Below the pieces are notes generated by a model. That model worked only from the letters and a program-made list of their open reading frames with translations. It was not told the origin of the DNA and did not search any database. Below are positions 1 through 5,651 of a stretch of 5,651 nucleotides of DNA, piece after piece. The stretch is from Candidatus Peregrinibacteria bacterium (GTDB lineage: Bacteria > Patescibacteriota > Gracilibacteria > UBA1369 > LOWO2-01-FULL-3): positions 1 to 5,651 of the forward strand of contig PXEC01000160.1 of the NCBI GenBank assembly GCA_003566255.1. Reading direction: 5' to 3'. Position 1 is the stretch's first letter. Each line of letters begins with the position of its first letter. The position numbers and the translations under genes are program-made.

Positions 1-77
1 ATATCAACTTTCTGTTTCATAAAAAATTGGTTACAATCGCCTTGAAAAGTATCAGCAAATCACCAACAAAGCTTAAA

Positions 78-1163
78 ATGAAACTGTCAAAACTGCAACT
101 GGAAAACTTCAGAAATTACGAAAATTACACCTATGAATTCCCTTCCGACAAAAACTGCACCTTGATAGTGGGGGAGAACGGAAGGGGAAAAACAAATCTT
201 TTGGAGGCGATACACATACTTTCTCTTGGTAAATCTTTCCGTGCGACGGTTCAGGATGAACTTGTAAAGTGGACCAACAGTTATTTGAGGTGCAGAGGGG
301 AAATTTCATTTGATGATGAGACCACGGAATTGGAAGTTTTTTATGAACTGGAACCGATGAAGAAGAAGAATTTCAAACGAAATGGAGTCAGCATGAAAAA
401 CAGCGAATATATCGGGAGTTTTTTAACTGTGCTTTTTCATCCGGAAGATTTGAATATGCTTTATTTAAGCCCGTCTCTAAGGAGGAGATACCTGGATTCG
501 GTTCTTTGCCAGACGGACAAGAAGTACCTGGAAGCCCTGATGGAATACAAAAAGGTCCTCAAACAAAGGAACGCGCTTTTGAACGAAATAAGAGAAGCTT
601 CTTTTGAAGGAAGAAAAACGGATAAACTGGAAGAAAATCTCTCCGCTTGGGACTTGGAATTTCTTGAATTCGCGGATGTGATAATAAAAAAACGCACAGA
701 TTTTATAGAAACGCTTGAAGGAGAAATAGAATCCGCTTACCGGGCGATATCGGGAGGGGAAGAAAGTCTGAAAATAAAATATGAGCGCGGGCTGAAATAT
801 CCGGAGGAAGAAAATCTTAAAAACGCCAGGAAACGAGATGTTTTCAGAGCTGAATCAACAAGAGGACCGCACAGGGATGATCTGAAATTCTACATAAACG
901 GAAAAGAAATAAGCTCATCGGCATCGAGAGGGGAGTTCAGGACGCTTCTCTTGGCGATAAAAATGGGGGAAATAAGCTACATACGGAACAAAACAGGCAA
1001 AAATCCGGTTTTACTGCTCGACGATGTCTTTTCAGAACTGGATGAAAAAAGAAAAAAGCATTTGCTAGACGTGATAAACGGCTGCCAGACAATAATAACG
1101 ACCACGGATATAGGCGGAATCGGGGAAATAGCGGATGGGAGTAACCTGGTACAGATTGATTAA
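78..1163 (+). CDS. recF: RecF, DNA replication/repair ATPase
   Basis: RecF is a cytoplasmic SMC-like ABC ATPase that binds gapped DNA and, with RecO and RecR, helps load RecA at single-strand gaps and stalled forks. The 361-residue product has the usual family length and motif order: an N-terminal LENFRNY segment (8-14), Walker A GENGRGKT at 32-39, the RecF-typical FHPEDL (120-125) and SPSLRRRYLD (131-140), TRGPHRDD (261-268), an ABC signature ASRGEFRT (282-289), Walker B VLLLDD (311-316) and D-loop SELD (319-322). The ATG at 78 is chosen because MKLSKLQLENFRNY is where RecF proteins normally begin. An in-frame TTG at 27 would add 17 residues that do not look like the family. No Shine-Dalgarno sequence is visible. 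The signature has SRGE where well-studied RecFs have SxGQ. The stop codon overlaps the promoter of the next gene. The identification is secure. Confidence 0.96.
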   Translation: MKLSKLQLENFRNYENYTYEFPSDKNCTLIVGENGRGKTNLLEAIHILSLGKSFRATVQDELVKWTNSYLRCRGEISFDDETTELEVFYELEPMKKKNFKRNGVSMKNSEYIGSFLTVLFHPEDLNMLYLSPSLRRRYLDSVLCQTDKKYLEALMEYKKVLKQRNALLNEIREASFEGRKTDKLEENLSAWDLEFLEFADVIIKKRTDFIETLEGEIESAYRAISGGEESLKIKYERGLKYPEEENLKNARKRDVFRAESTRGPHRDDLKFYINGKEISSSASRGEFRTLLLAIKMGEISYIRNKTGKNPVLLLDDVFSELDEKRKKHLLDVINGCQTIITTTDIGGIGEIADGSNLVQID

Positions 1164-1184
1164 GGGGTAAAATTATGTTATAAT
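1156..1184 (+). promoter_or_regulatory. Extended -10 promoter for the PrsW-like gene
   Basis: A -35 element TTGATT (1156-1161, 4 of 6 matches to TTGACA) is followed by a 17-base spacer ending in TGT (1176-1178) and a perfect TATAAT (1179-1184). This is a textbook sigma-70-type extended -10 promoter. The -35 covers the end of recF including its stop codon. The predicted transcription start, near 1191, leaves a leader of about 23 bases (1191-1213) with 18 A and no G, and no Shine-Dalgarno. The promoter implies that the protease gene is transcribed independently of recF. This rests on sequence match only. Confidence 0.75.
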
Positions 1185-1213
1185 AGGCGAAACAAAAACA
1201 AAAATAACTAAAA

Positions 1214-2119
1214 ATGGAAAATTTTCCACAAATTGCGGGTTCAATAGCCCTGGCGACGATTCCCGCTTTAGCTTGGGGTTATATTTTCTATAAGAAGAAG
1301 CCGGAGGGAAAATACGCGACTGCCCTGACCTTTGTTGTTGGGGCCCTATCCGTATTTCCTATACTTCTATACAAGATGTCCTGGCAGTTTTTCCCTTGGA
1401 TGAACGCCTTTAATTTCGCTAATCAATACACGGATGACATAATAGGATTCTCCAGTTTGATGATGTTGCCTCTCAGCGTGGTTATAACTTTCATGATAGT
1501 CGGGGCGATAGAGGAGGTGATGAAAATGTTGGCGGTTAGAAGCGTGGATAAAAACAGAATAAAGACAATAGATGACTCGATAGAGTTTTTCATCATTGCC
1601 GCTTTGGGATTCTCCTTTACCGAAAATATCTTGTACTTCTACAATATCTGGGTCATGCATGGCACGGGCAATCTAGTTTTACCATTCCTTTTCAGGTCAT
1701 CCTTCTCAACATTCGCGCATCTGCTATTCTCCGGGATTTTGGGGTATTACTATGGAGTCGCGCACTTTGCCAAACCGATTTTGCAGGAAGAGATCAGAAG
1801 AGGCCGAAGACACAAAATTATTACGAAATTGCAGGAAAAATTCGGTTTTAAAAGAGAGAAGATGTTTTACAGGGGGAAATTGATAGAAGGGCTGATAATC
1901 GCAATAGGATTACACGCGTTATTTAATATTTTTCTGGAAATTGGGCTCACGTTCATGATCATAATCTTCCTGTTTGGAGGGAATGCCGCTCTAAATTATC
2001 TTTTCAATAAAAAAGAAAATCATAAGAACTACGGAAAACTATACGTAGATAACAGAAATCATCAGATCCCCGCGGAACCGGTCCCTATAAAACAAACTTC
2101 TTTGAACCCGGAAAGCTGA
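1214..2119 (+). CDS. PrsW-family intramembrane metalloprotease
   Basis: This 301-residue polytopic membrane protein resembles the PrsW family. These proteases cut membrane proteins within or near the bilayer; the B. subtilis member cleaves the anti-sigma factor RsiW. Hydrophobic segments lie near residues 7-26, 35-53, 77-98, 124-146, 157-182, 224-242 and 243-263, so about seven helices. The family motifs are present: EEVMK (100-104), a helix with SFTEN (134-138), FAHLLFSGILG with His169, and HALFN (234-238). The Glu pair and the two His residues are the likely metal-binding and catalytic positions, by analogy with PrsW/CPBP-type proteases. A basic loop (193-222) and a polar tail (266-301) are probably cytoplasmic. 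The start at 1214 follows a strong promoter at a distance of 29 bases. No anti-sigma factor or other obvious substrate is encoded nearby, so its target is unknown. The symbol is withheld because only the family is clear. Confidence 0.85.
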   Translation: MENFPQIAGSIALATIPALAWGYIFYKKKPEGKYATALTFVVGALSVFPILLYKMSWQFFPWMNAFNFANQYTDDIIGFSSLMMLPLSVVITFMIVGAIEEVMKMLAVRSVDKNRIKTIDDSIEFFIIAALGFSFTENILYFYNIWVMHGTGNLVLPFLFRSSFSTFAHLLFSGILGYYYGVAHFAKPILQEEIRRGRRHKIITKLQEKFGFKREKMFYRGKLIEGLIIAIGLHALFNIFLEIGLTFMIIIFLFGGNAALNYLFNKKENHKNYGKLYVDNRNHQIPAEPVPIKQTSLNPES

Positions 2120-2162
2120 TTTCTGTAATCACGAAGATTAAGACTTTTTACGGTTTTACCCC

Positions 2163-2191
2163 TTGAAAACGGAAAAAAAGTATGATACCTT
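2163..2191 (+). promoter_or_regulatory. Possible uvrA promoter
   Basis: TTGAAA (2163-2168, 5 of 6 matches to the -35 consensus) is followed after 17 bases by TACCTT (2186-2191, 3 of 6) preceded by TGA (2183-2185), which is an extended -10 arrangement. An overlapping TATGAT (2181-2186) is a better -10 hexamer but sits only 12 bases from TTGAAA. Either reading puts transcription start between about 2193 and 2198, some 35-40 bases before the uvrA ATG. The spacing matches the two clearer promoters in this window, but the -10 is weak, so this is tentative. Confidence 0.35.
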
Positions 2192-2205
2192 TCACGCTTG
2201 CGTGA
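2192..2205. promoter_or_regulatory. Operator-like palindrome before uvrA
   Basis: TCACGC (2192-2197) and GCGTGA (2200-2205) form a perfect 6-base inverted repeat around a TT centre. It sits 27 bases before the uvrA ATG and is centred on the predicted transcription start, a classic position for a repressor site. uvrA is an SOS gene in many bacteria, but this sequence matches neither the E. coli (CTGT-N8-ACAG) nor the Gram-positive (GAAC-N4-GTTC) LexA box. A 6-base palindrome with a short gap is expected about once by chance in a window this size, so only its position argues for function. Confidence 0.3.
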
Positions 2206-2231
2206 TAGACGCGGGTTTAAGACGATTTTCT

Positions 2232-5123
2232 ATGTCAAAAGACAGCATAAAAGTCAAAGGGGCAAAAATCCACAACCTCAAAAATATAGACGTGGAGATC
2301 CCCAAAAATAAATTCACGGTGATGACGGGACTTTCAGGTTCGGGGAAGTCTTCACTGGCATTCGACACAATATATGCCGAGGGACAAAGGCGTTATGTGG
2401 AAAGCCTTTCGACTTACGCCAGAAATTTTCTGCAGTTGGCGGAAAAACCGGATGTGGAATCAATTGACGGGCTATCCCCCGCGATTTCAATAGATCAGAA
2501 AAGCGCGCCCCGTAATCCGCGTTCAACGGTTGGAACAGTCACGGAAATATACGACTTTTTGAGGTTGTTATTCGCAAAAGTGGGGACTCCCCATTGTCCG
2601 GGATGCGGCAAAGTGATATCCAGGCAAAGTCCCCAGCAGATTTTGGAAGAAGTCTCCCTGATGGAGGAAGGAAGCAAAATCCTTGTTTTGGCACCGATTG
2701 TAAGAGATAGAAAGGGTCAACACCAGAAAGCTTTGGAAAAAGTGAAAAAAGAAGGATTTGTCAGGGTGAGGATAGACGGGGAAGTGTGTTCAATCCTGGA
2801 CATACCGGAACTTGATGAAAACAAGAAACATAATATAGAAATTGTTGTGGACCGCCTTGTTATAAAGGATATCGGGAAGAAGGTCCAAAAATTGTCTTCG
2901 GGACAGGAAATAGACCTGCCGAACCCGAACAGGACAAGGCTTTTCGATTCAATTGAGACATCTCTCAAATTCGGCGATGGACTGATGCAGATCGTAAATC
3001 ATGATACCGGAGAAACAAAGATATACTCGGAGCATTTCGCGTGTCCGGAATGTCAAATAAACGTGCCGGAAATTTCTCCAAGGAGTTTTTCTTTCAACAG
3101 CCCCCACGGAGCTTGCCCGGAATGTCACGGACTCGGGACAAAACTGGAAATAGATCCCAAACTTGTGATTCCGAATGAAAACCTGACCCTCGCGGAAGGC
3201 GCGATAATGCCTTGGTCAACTACAACATCACATTTGACCTGGTACAACAGAATAATGGAGAGCGTCGCGAGGGAACACGATTTTTCCATGAATGTTCCGG
3301 TAAAAAAACTGAAAAAAGAGGATCTGGACATGATTCTGTACGGGAACGGGGAGCAAAAGTACAAAGTGGAAATGAACAATGGAAACGGACAAGACAGGGC
3401 TTTTACAGGACAATATGAGACAAAATATGAGGGAGTTATTCCAAATCTGGAACGAAGATACATGGAAACGGACTCCGAATACGTAAGAAAAAAGATAGAG
3501 ACATTTATGAGAATATTGGAGTGTCCGGCTTGCGAAGGAAAAAGATTGAAGCCTGAAATCCTTGCCGTAACGATAAACGGGTTATCCATAATAGATATGA
3601 CGGAATTTTCCGTTAAAAAAGCAATAACGTTTTTTGAAAAAATAGAGTTGGGAGCTATGCAGATGGAGATAGCCGAGCAGATAATAAGGGAAGTAAGCAA
3701 CAGATTGCAGTTTTTGGAAAACGTCGGGCTTTCCTATCTCACTTTGAACAGAACCGCAAATACGCTTTCGGGAGGAGAGGCTCAAAGAATAAGACTCGCG
3801 ACACAGATAGGGTCAAAGCTTTCGGGAGTCATTTATGTTTTGGACGAGCCCAGCATCGGCTTGCATCAAAACGATAACGACAAACTGATAAAAACGCTGA
3901 TTTCTCTAAGGGATATCGGGAACACGGTCATCGTGGTTGAACACGACGTGGACACGATGATGGCGGCTGACCACATATTGGATATCGGACCGGGAGCGGG
4001 GAAAAGCGGCGGAAAAATCGTAGCCGCGGGCCCGCCGGAAAAGATCATAGCCAACAAAAATTCCGTAACGGGGAAATATCTTTCCGGTAGGGCAAAAATA
4101 GAGGTTCCGGGGAAAAGAAGAAAGGGAAACGGGAAAAAATTATCAGTTATGGGAGCAAAGGAACATAATTTGAAGAATATAGACGCTCATTTTCCACTGG
4201 GAACGTTTATAGGAGTTACGGGAGTTTCCGGATCGGGTAAATCAACATTGATAAATGATATCTTGGTAAGGAGGGTTGCAAAGGAGCTTTACAGGTCAAA
4301 GGCTCAAGCGGGAGAGCATGAAGAAGTTAAGGGACTGGAGCATCTGGATAAAGTGATAAATATAGATCAATCCCCGATAGGAAGGACGCCAAGATCAAAT
4401 CCGGCCACTTACACCGGAGTTTTTACGGATATAAGGGAATTGTTCGCTCAGACAGCTGAAGCGAAAATGAGAGGATATAAGGCGGGAAGATTCAGTTTTA
4501 ACGTAAAAGGAGGGAGATGTGAGGCTTGTAGCGGAGACGGCATAAAAAAGATTGAAATGCACTTCTTACCTGACATATATGTCCCCTGCGAAGAGTGTAA
4601 GGGGAAAAGATATAACAATGAGGCCCTGGAAATAAGATACAGGAGCAAAAACATACATGAAGTGTTAGAGATGACAGTTGAGGAGGCTATGGAGTTTTTT
4701 AAGGCCATACCGTCAATAAAGACGAAATTAAGCGTTTTAAACAAAGTTGGACTTGGATATATACATCTGGGTCAATCCGCGACAACTTTATCCGGAGGAG
4801 AAGCCCAGCGCATAAAACTCGCGACAGAACTCTCCAAGAGATCCACCGGGAAAACATTATACGTTTTAGATGAGCCGACCACGGGACTTCATTTCGACGA
4901 TGTAAAGAAACTGCTGGGCGTGCTTCAAGAGCTTGTGGACAAAGGGAACACCGTTCTTGTAATTGAGCACAACTTAGACATCATTAAATCAGTAGATTTC
5001 ATATTTGACATGGGACCGGAAGGTGGTGACAAGGGAGGCTCAATAATTGCGACAGGAAGCCCTGAGGACATTATAAAGGTAAAAGAGTCCTATACCGGCC
5101 TGTGGCTTAAAAAAATCCTCTAG
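2232..5123 (+). CDS. uvrA: UvrA, excinuclease ABC subunit A
   Basis: UvrA is the damage sensor of nucleotide excision repair. As a dimer it scans DNA, loads UvrB at lesions and then leaves, after which UvrC cuts. The 963-residue protein is complete. ATPase site I has Walker A GLSGSGKS (33-40), signature LSGGE (512-516), Walker B with Asp538-Glu539 and His571. Site II has GVSGSGKS (664-671), LSGGE (853-857), Asp880-Glu881 and His913. Two zinc modules are visible as C271-x2-C274-x20-C295-x2-C298 and C763-x2-C766-x19-C786-x2-C789. Two further CxxC pairs (122/125 and 431/434) could hold a third zinc. The UvrB-binding and insertion domains fall in the expected stretch between Walker A and signature I. 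The ATG at 2232 gives the family-typical [19 protein letters not shown] start. An in-frame TTG at 2163 would add 23 unrelated residues. No Shine-Dalgarno is seen. It is a standalone gene on this window, with no uvrB or uvrC nearby. Confidence 0.98.
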   Translation: MSKDSIKVKGAKIHNLKNIDVEIPKNKFTVMTGLSGSGKSSLAFDTIYAEGQRRYVESLSTYARNFLQLAEKPDVESIDGLSPAISIDQKSAPRNPRSTVGTVTEIYDFLRLLFAKVGTPHCPGCGKVISRQSPQQILEEVSLMEEGSKILVLAPIVRDRKGQHQKALEKVKKEGFVRVRIDGEVCSILDIPELDENKKHNIEIVVDRLVIKDIGKKVQKLSSGQEIDLPNPNRTRLFDSIETSLKFGDGLMQIVNHDTGETKIYSEHFACPECQINVPEISPRSFSFNSPHGACPECHGLGTKLEIDPKLVIPNENLTLAEGAIMPWSTTTSHLTWYNRIMESVAREHDFSMNVPVKKLKKEDLDMILYGNGEQKYKVEMNNGNGQDRAFTGQYETKYEGVIPNLERRYMETDSEYVRKKIETFMRILECPACEGKRLKPEILAVTINGLSIIDMTEFSVKKAITFFEKIELGAMQMEIAEQIIREVSNRLQFLENVGLSYLTLNRTANTLSGGEAQRIRLATQIGSKLSGVIYVLDEPSIGLHQNDNDKLIKTLISLRDIGNTVIVVEHDVDTMMAADHILDIGPGAGKSGGKIVAAGPPEKIIANKNSVTGKYLSGRAKIEVPGKRRKGNGKKLSVMGAKEHNLKNIDAHFPLGTFIGVTGVSGSGKSTLINDILVRRVAKELYRSKAQAGEHEEVKGLEHLDKVINIDQSPIGRTPRSNPATYTGVFTDIRELFAQTAEAKMRGYKAGRFSFNVKGGRCEACSGDGIKKIEMHFLPDIYVPCEECKGKRYNNEALEIRYRSKNIHEVLEMTVEEAMEFFKAIPSIKTKLSVLNKVGLGYIHLGQSATTLSGGEAQRIKLATELSKRSTGKTLYVLDEPTTGLHFDDVKKLLGVLQELVDKGNTVLVIEHNLDIIKSVDFIFDMGPEGGDKGGSIIATGSPEDIIKVKESYTGLWLKKIL

Positions 5124-5146
5124 AGAGTAAATAATAATAAACTTCT

Positions 5147-5175
5147 ATAAGATTAAATCTTATCTGGTTTTGTTT
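5147..5175 (+). terminator. Weak terminator-like hairpin after uvrA
   Basis: ATAAGAT (5147-5153) and ATCTTAT (5157-5163) are perfect 7-base inverted arms with a TAA loop. They begin 24 bases after the uvrA stop and are followed by a T-rich run (GGTTTTGTTT ending at 5175). The position suits termination of uvrA transcription. The stem has only one G-C pair and the T-run is interrupted, so it would be a poor intrinsic terminator and may be only a feature of the AT-rich spacer. Confidence 0.35.
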
Positions 5176-5214
5176 AGTAAAGTTTAATAAAGTTAACTAA
5201 AGTTTAATAAAGTT
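5171..5214. repeat. 10-base tandem repeat, block A
   Basis: Successive 10-base units start at 5171 (TGTTTAGTAA), 5181 (AGTTTAATAA), 5191 (AGTTAACTAA) and 5201 (AGTTTAATAA), with a partial AGTT at 5211. Units two and four are identical, so a 20-base higher period is also visible. The 10-base period is close to one helical turn, so equivalent bases would face the same side of DNA. Likely roles are a protein-binding array or an easily melted or bent region; no function can be read directly. Confidence 0.8.
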
Positions 5215-5258
5215 GAGTTTAGTCACCTAAGCTTTTTTAGTTTTGTTAACGATTGAGT

Positions 5259-5288
5259 TGTTTGATAAAGTTAAGTAAAGTTAAATTA
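5259..5288. repeat. 10-base tandem repeat, block B
   Basis: Three degenerate units, TGTTTGATAA (5259), AGTTAAGTAA (5269) and AGTTAAATTA (5279), resemble the block A unit. The first is close to the opening TGTTTAGTAA unit of block A, as though an array start has been duplicated. The intervening bases 5215-5258 keep scattered pieces such as AGTTGAG and TTTAG, consistent with a decayed longer array. Confidence 0.6.
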
Positions 5289-5372
5289 ACTTGCGAAAAG
5301 TATTGAAAAATTGTGTTTAGTATGTTAGTGTTGGCTCGCATTTAAGAACGTTGTTTAAAAAACAGAAGAATA

Positions 5373-5401
5373 TTGAAAAGTAGCCTGAAAACTGGTAAAA
5401 T
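5373..5401 (+). promoter_or_regulatory. Extended -10 promoter for the HTH gene
   Basis: TTGAAA (5373-5378, 5 of 6) is followed by a 17-base spacer ending in TGG (5393-5395) and TAAAAT (5396-5401, 5 of 6). This has the same extended -10 design as the promoter at 1156-1184. Transcription would start near 5408, giving a leader of about 32 bases. That leader consists almost wholly of the block C repeats, so anything bound to them would block the promoter. Confidence 0.65.
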
Positions 5402-5430
5402 TTAATTAAGTTTAATTAAATTTAATTAAG
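5401..5430. repeat. Three tandem 10-base repeats at HTH promoter
   Basis: TTTAATTAAG (5401), TTTAATTAAA (5411) and TTTAATTAAG (5421) form a nearly perfect three-unit array, differing only at the last base of the middle unit. Each unit contains the 8-base palindrome TTAATTAA. The array starts on the last base of the -10 element, covers the predicted transcription start, and ends nine bases before the start codon at 5440. Read in the register of blocks A and B the unit is AGTTTAATTA, so all three blocks are related. An operator for an autoregulated DNA-binding protein is the simplest reading. Confidence 0.85.
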
Positions 5431-5439
5431 TTCTGCCGA

Positions 5440-5651
5440 ATGATAGAAAGATTTCTGACTACGGAGCAGGTTGCAAATATTCTTCAGGTTCATCCCTTCA
5501 CGATTTTGAGATTGATAAAATCCGGAAGACTAAAAGGAGTAAAGCTGGGGCGGGTATATAGGATTAAGGAAGCGGATGTGAACGAGTTCTTGGAAAAGTC
5601 AACAACGTCCAAAGGTCAAAAAGAAGAAAAGACAGAGAAAAAGAAGGAGAA
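5440..5651 (+). CDS. Excisionase-like helix-turn-helix DNA-binding protein, N-terminal part
   Basis: The gene runs off the window; 70 codons are visible. Residues 5-52 fit the excisionase/MerR-like winged helix-turn-helix family (HTH_17 type): FLTTEQVANILQV forms the first helices, HPFTILRLIKSGRL the recognition helix and turn, KGVKLGRVYRI the wing, and EADVNEFLEK the closing helix. From residue 54 the chain becomes rich in Lys and Glu (GQKEEKTEKKKE region), suggesting a charged linker or tail before an unseen C-terminal part. The ATG at 5440 is chosen because the domain starts directly after it and an extended -10 promoter lies upstream. No Shine-Dalgarno is visible. Proteins of this family act either as recombination directionality factors or as small transcription regulators. 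No integrase, attachment site or other mobile gene is seen here, so a regulator is at least as likely. Confidence 0.85.
   Translation, partial: MIERFLTTEQVANILQVHPFTILRLIKSGRLKGVKLGRVYRIKEADVNEFLEKSTTSKGQKEEKTEKKKE

Larger units (their letters stand above)
5124..5439. other. AT-rich noncoding spacer with 10-base repeats
   Basis: This 316-base gap between uvrA and the HTH gene has no credible open reading frame on either strand; the longest ones seen are tiny (7 codons forward at 5322, about 31 codons reverse). Its composition differs sharply from the genes: only 12 of 60 bases in 5161-5220 are G or C. It holds a hairpin, three blocks of a related 10-base repeat, a 9-base direct repeat TATTGAAAA (5301-5309 and 5371-5379) and a promoter for the gene to the right. 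The stretch 5289-5370 shows nothing recognisable beyond one copy of the 9-base repeat. Confidence 0.8.

Noticed and set aside
1..20. Possible divergent minus-strand gene starting at base 20 (M-K-Q-K-V-D), or the tail of an upstream plus-strand gene ending at the TAA at 20-22
   Set aside because: Only about six codons are visible either way, with no ribosome binding site or recognisable family, so neither can be supported.
9..37. Promoter-like TACAAT (32-37) before recF
   Set aside because: The -10 is decent, but there is no acceptable -35 at 16-18 bases and no TGn extension.
27..77. Upstream in-frame TTG start for recF adding 17 residues
   Set aside because: The ATG at 78 gives the conserved RecF N-terminus, and the extra residues have no family resemblance or ribosome binding site.
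1222..1230. DnaA-box-like TTTTCCACA at the start of the protease gene
   Set aside because: It fits the loose TTWTNCACA consensus and recF often lies near the origin, but it is a single copy inside coding sequence with no cluster around it.
2117..2131. Inverted repeat TGATT/AATCA after the protease gene as a terminator
   Set aside because: The stem has five mostly A-T pairs and no T-run follows.
2163..2231. Upstream in-frame TTG start for uvrA adding 23 residues
   Set aside because: UvrA proteins begin close to the [14 protein letters not shown] segment, which the ATG at 2232 provides. The TTG is better explained as part of a -35 element.
3125..3700. 191-codon minus-strand reading frame inside uvrA
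   Set aside because: It lies antisense to highly conserved UvrA sequence, has low-complexity Ser/Phe-rich content and no domain; it is a by-product of the uvrA codon pattern.
5171..5430. CRISPR array
   Set aside because: Units are 10 bases and directly adjacent, without spacers of uniform length and without cas genes.
5440..5651. Prophage or integrative element boundary implied by the excisionase-like protein
   Set aside because: No integrase, tRNA attachment site, or flanking repeats are visible, and this HTH family also contains many ordinary regulators.

Overview
The window carries three complete plus-strand genes and one that runs off the right edge. In order they are recF (78-1163), a PrsW-family membrane metalloprotease (1214-2119), uvrA (2232-5123), and the first 70 codons of a small helix-turn-helix DNA-binding protein of the excisionase/MerR-like type (5440 onward). 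The coding regions are dense and of similar composition, with many AAA, GAA and ATA codons. None of the four starts has a convincing Shine-Dalgarno sequence. The style of the UvrA and RecF proteins, the small spacers and the HTH gene behind an AT-rich repeat tract suggest an uncultivated bacterium of the Patescibacteria/CPR (Parcubacteria-like) group. That placement is an inference from impression and would need a protein search to confirm.

Left part (1-2231): the first 77 bases hold no gene that can be defended. RecF is intact in its ATPase motifs. Its stop codon lies inside the -35 element of a very good extended -10 promoter (TTGATT, 17-base spacer, TGT-TATAAT) that drives the PrsW-like gene through an A-rich leader with no G. 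A 112-base gap then leads to uvrA. It contains a weaker promoter-like pair and a perfect 6+6 palindrome placed at the predicted transcription start.

Middle (2232-5123): a standard full-length UvrA with two complete ABC ATPase sites and the expected cysteine pairs. RecF and UvrA both serve DNA repair (RecF in gap repair and fork restart, UvrA in damage recognition for nucleotide excision). The membrane protease between them has its own promoter, so there is no sign that it belongs to the same pathway.

Right part (5124-5651): 316 bases of very AT-rich noncoding DNA separate uvrA from the HTH gene. This stretch starts with an AT-rich hairpin. It then shows blocks of a 10-base repeat (consensus near AGTTTAATAA) and ends with three tandem 10-base units (TTTAATTAAG type). 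Those units begin on the last base of a predicted extended -10 promoter and stop nine bases before the HTH start codon. The layout looks like an operator or iteron array bound by a protein, possibly the HTH protein itself. It is the most interesting part of the window.
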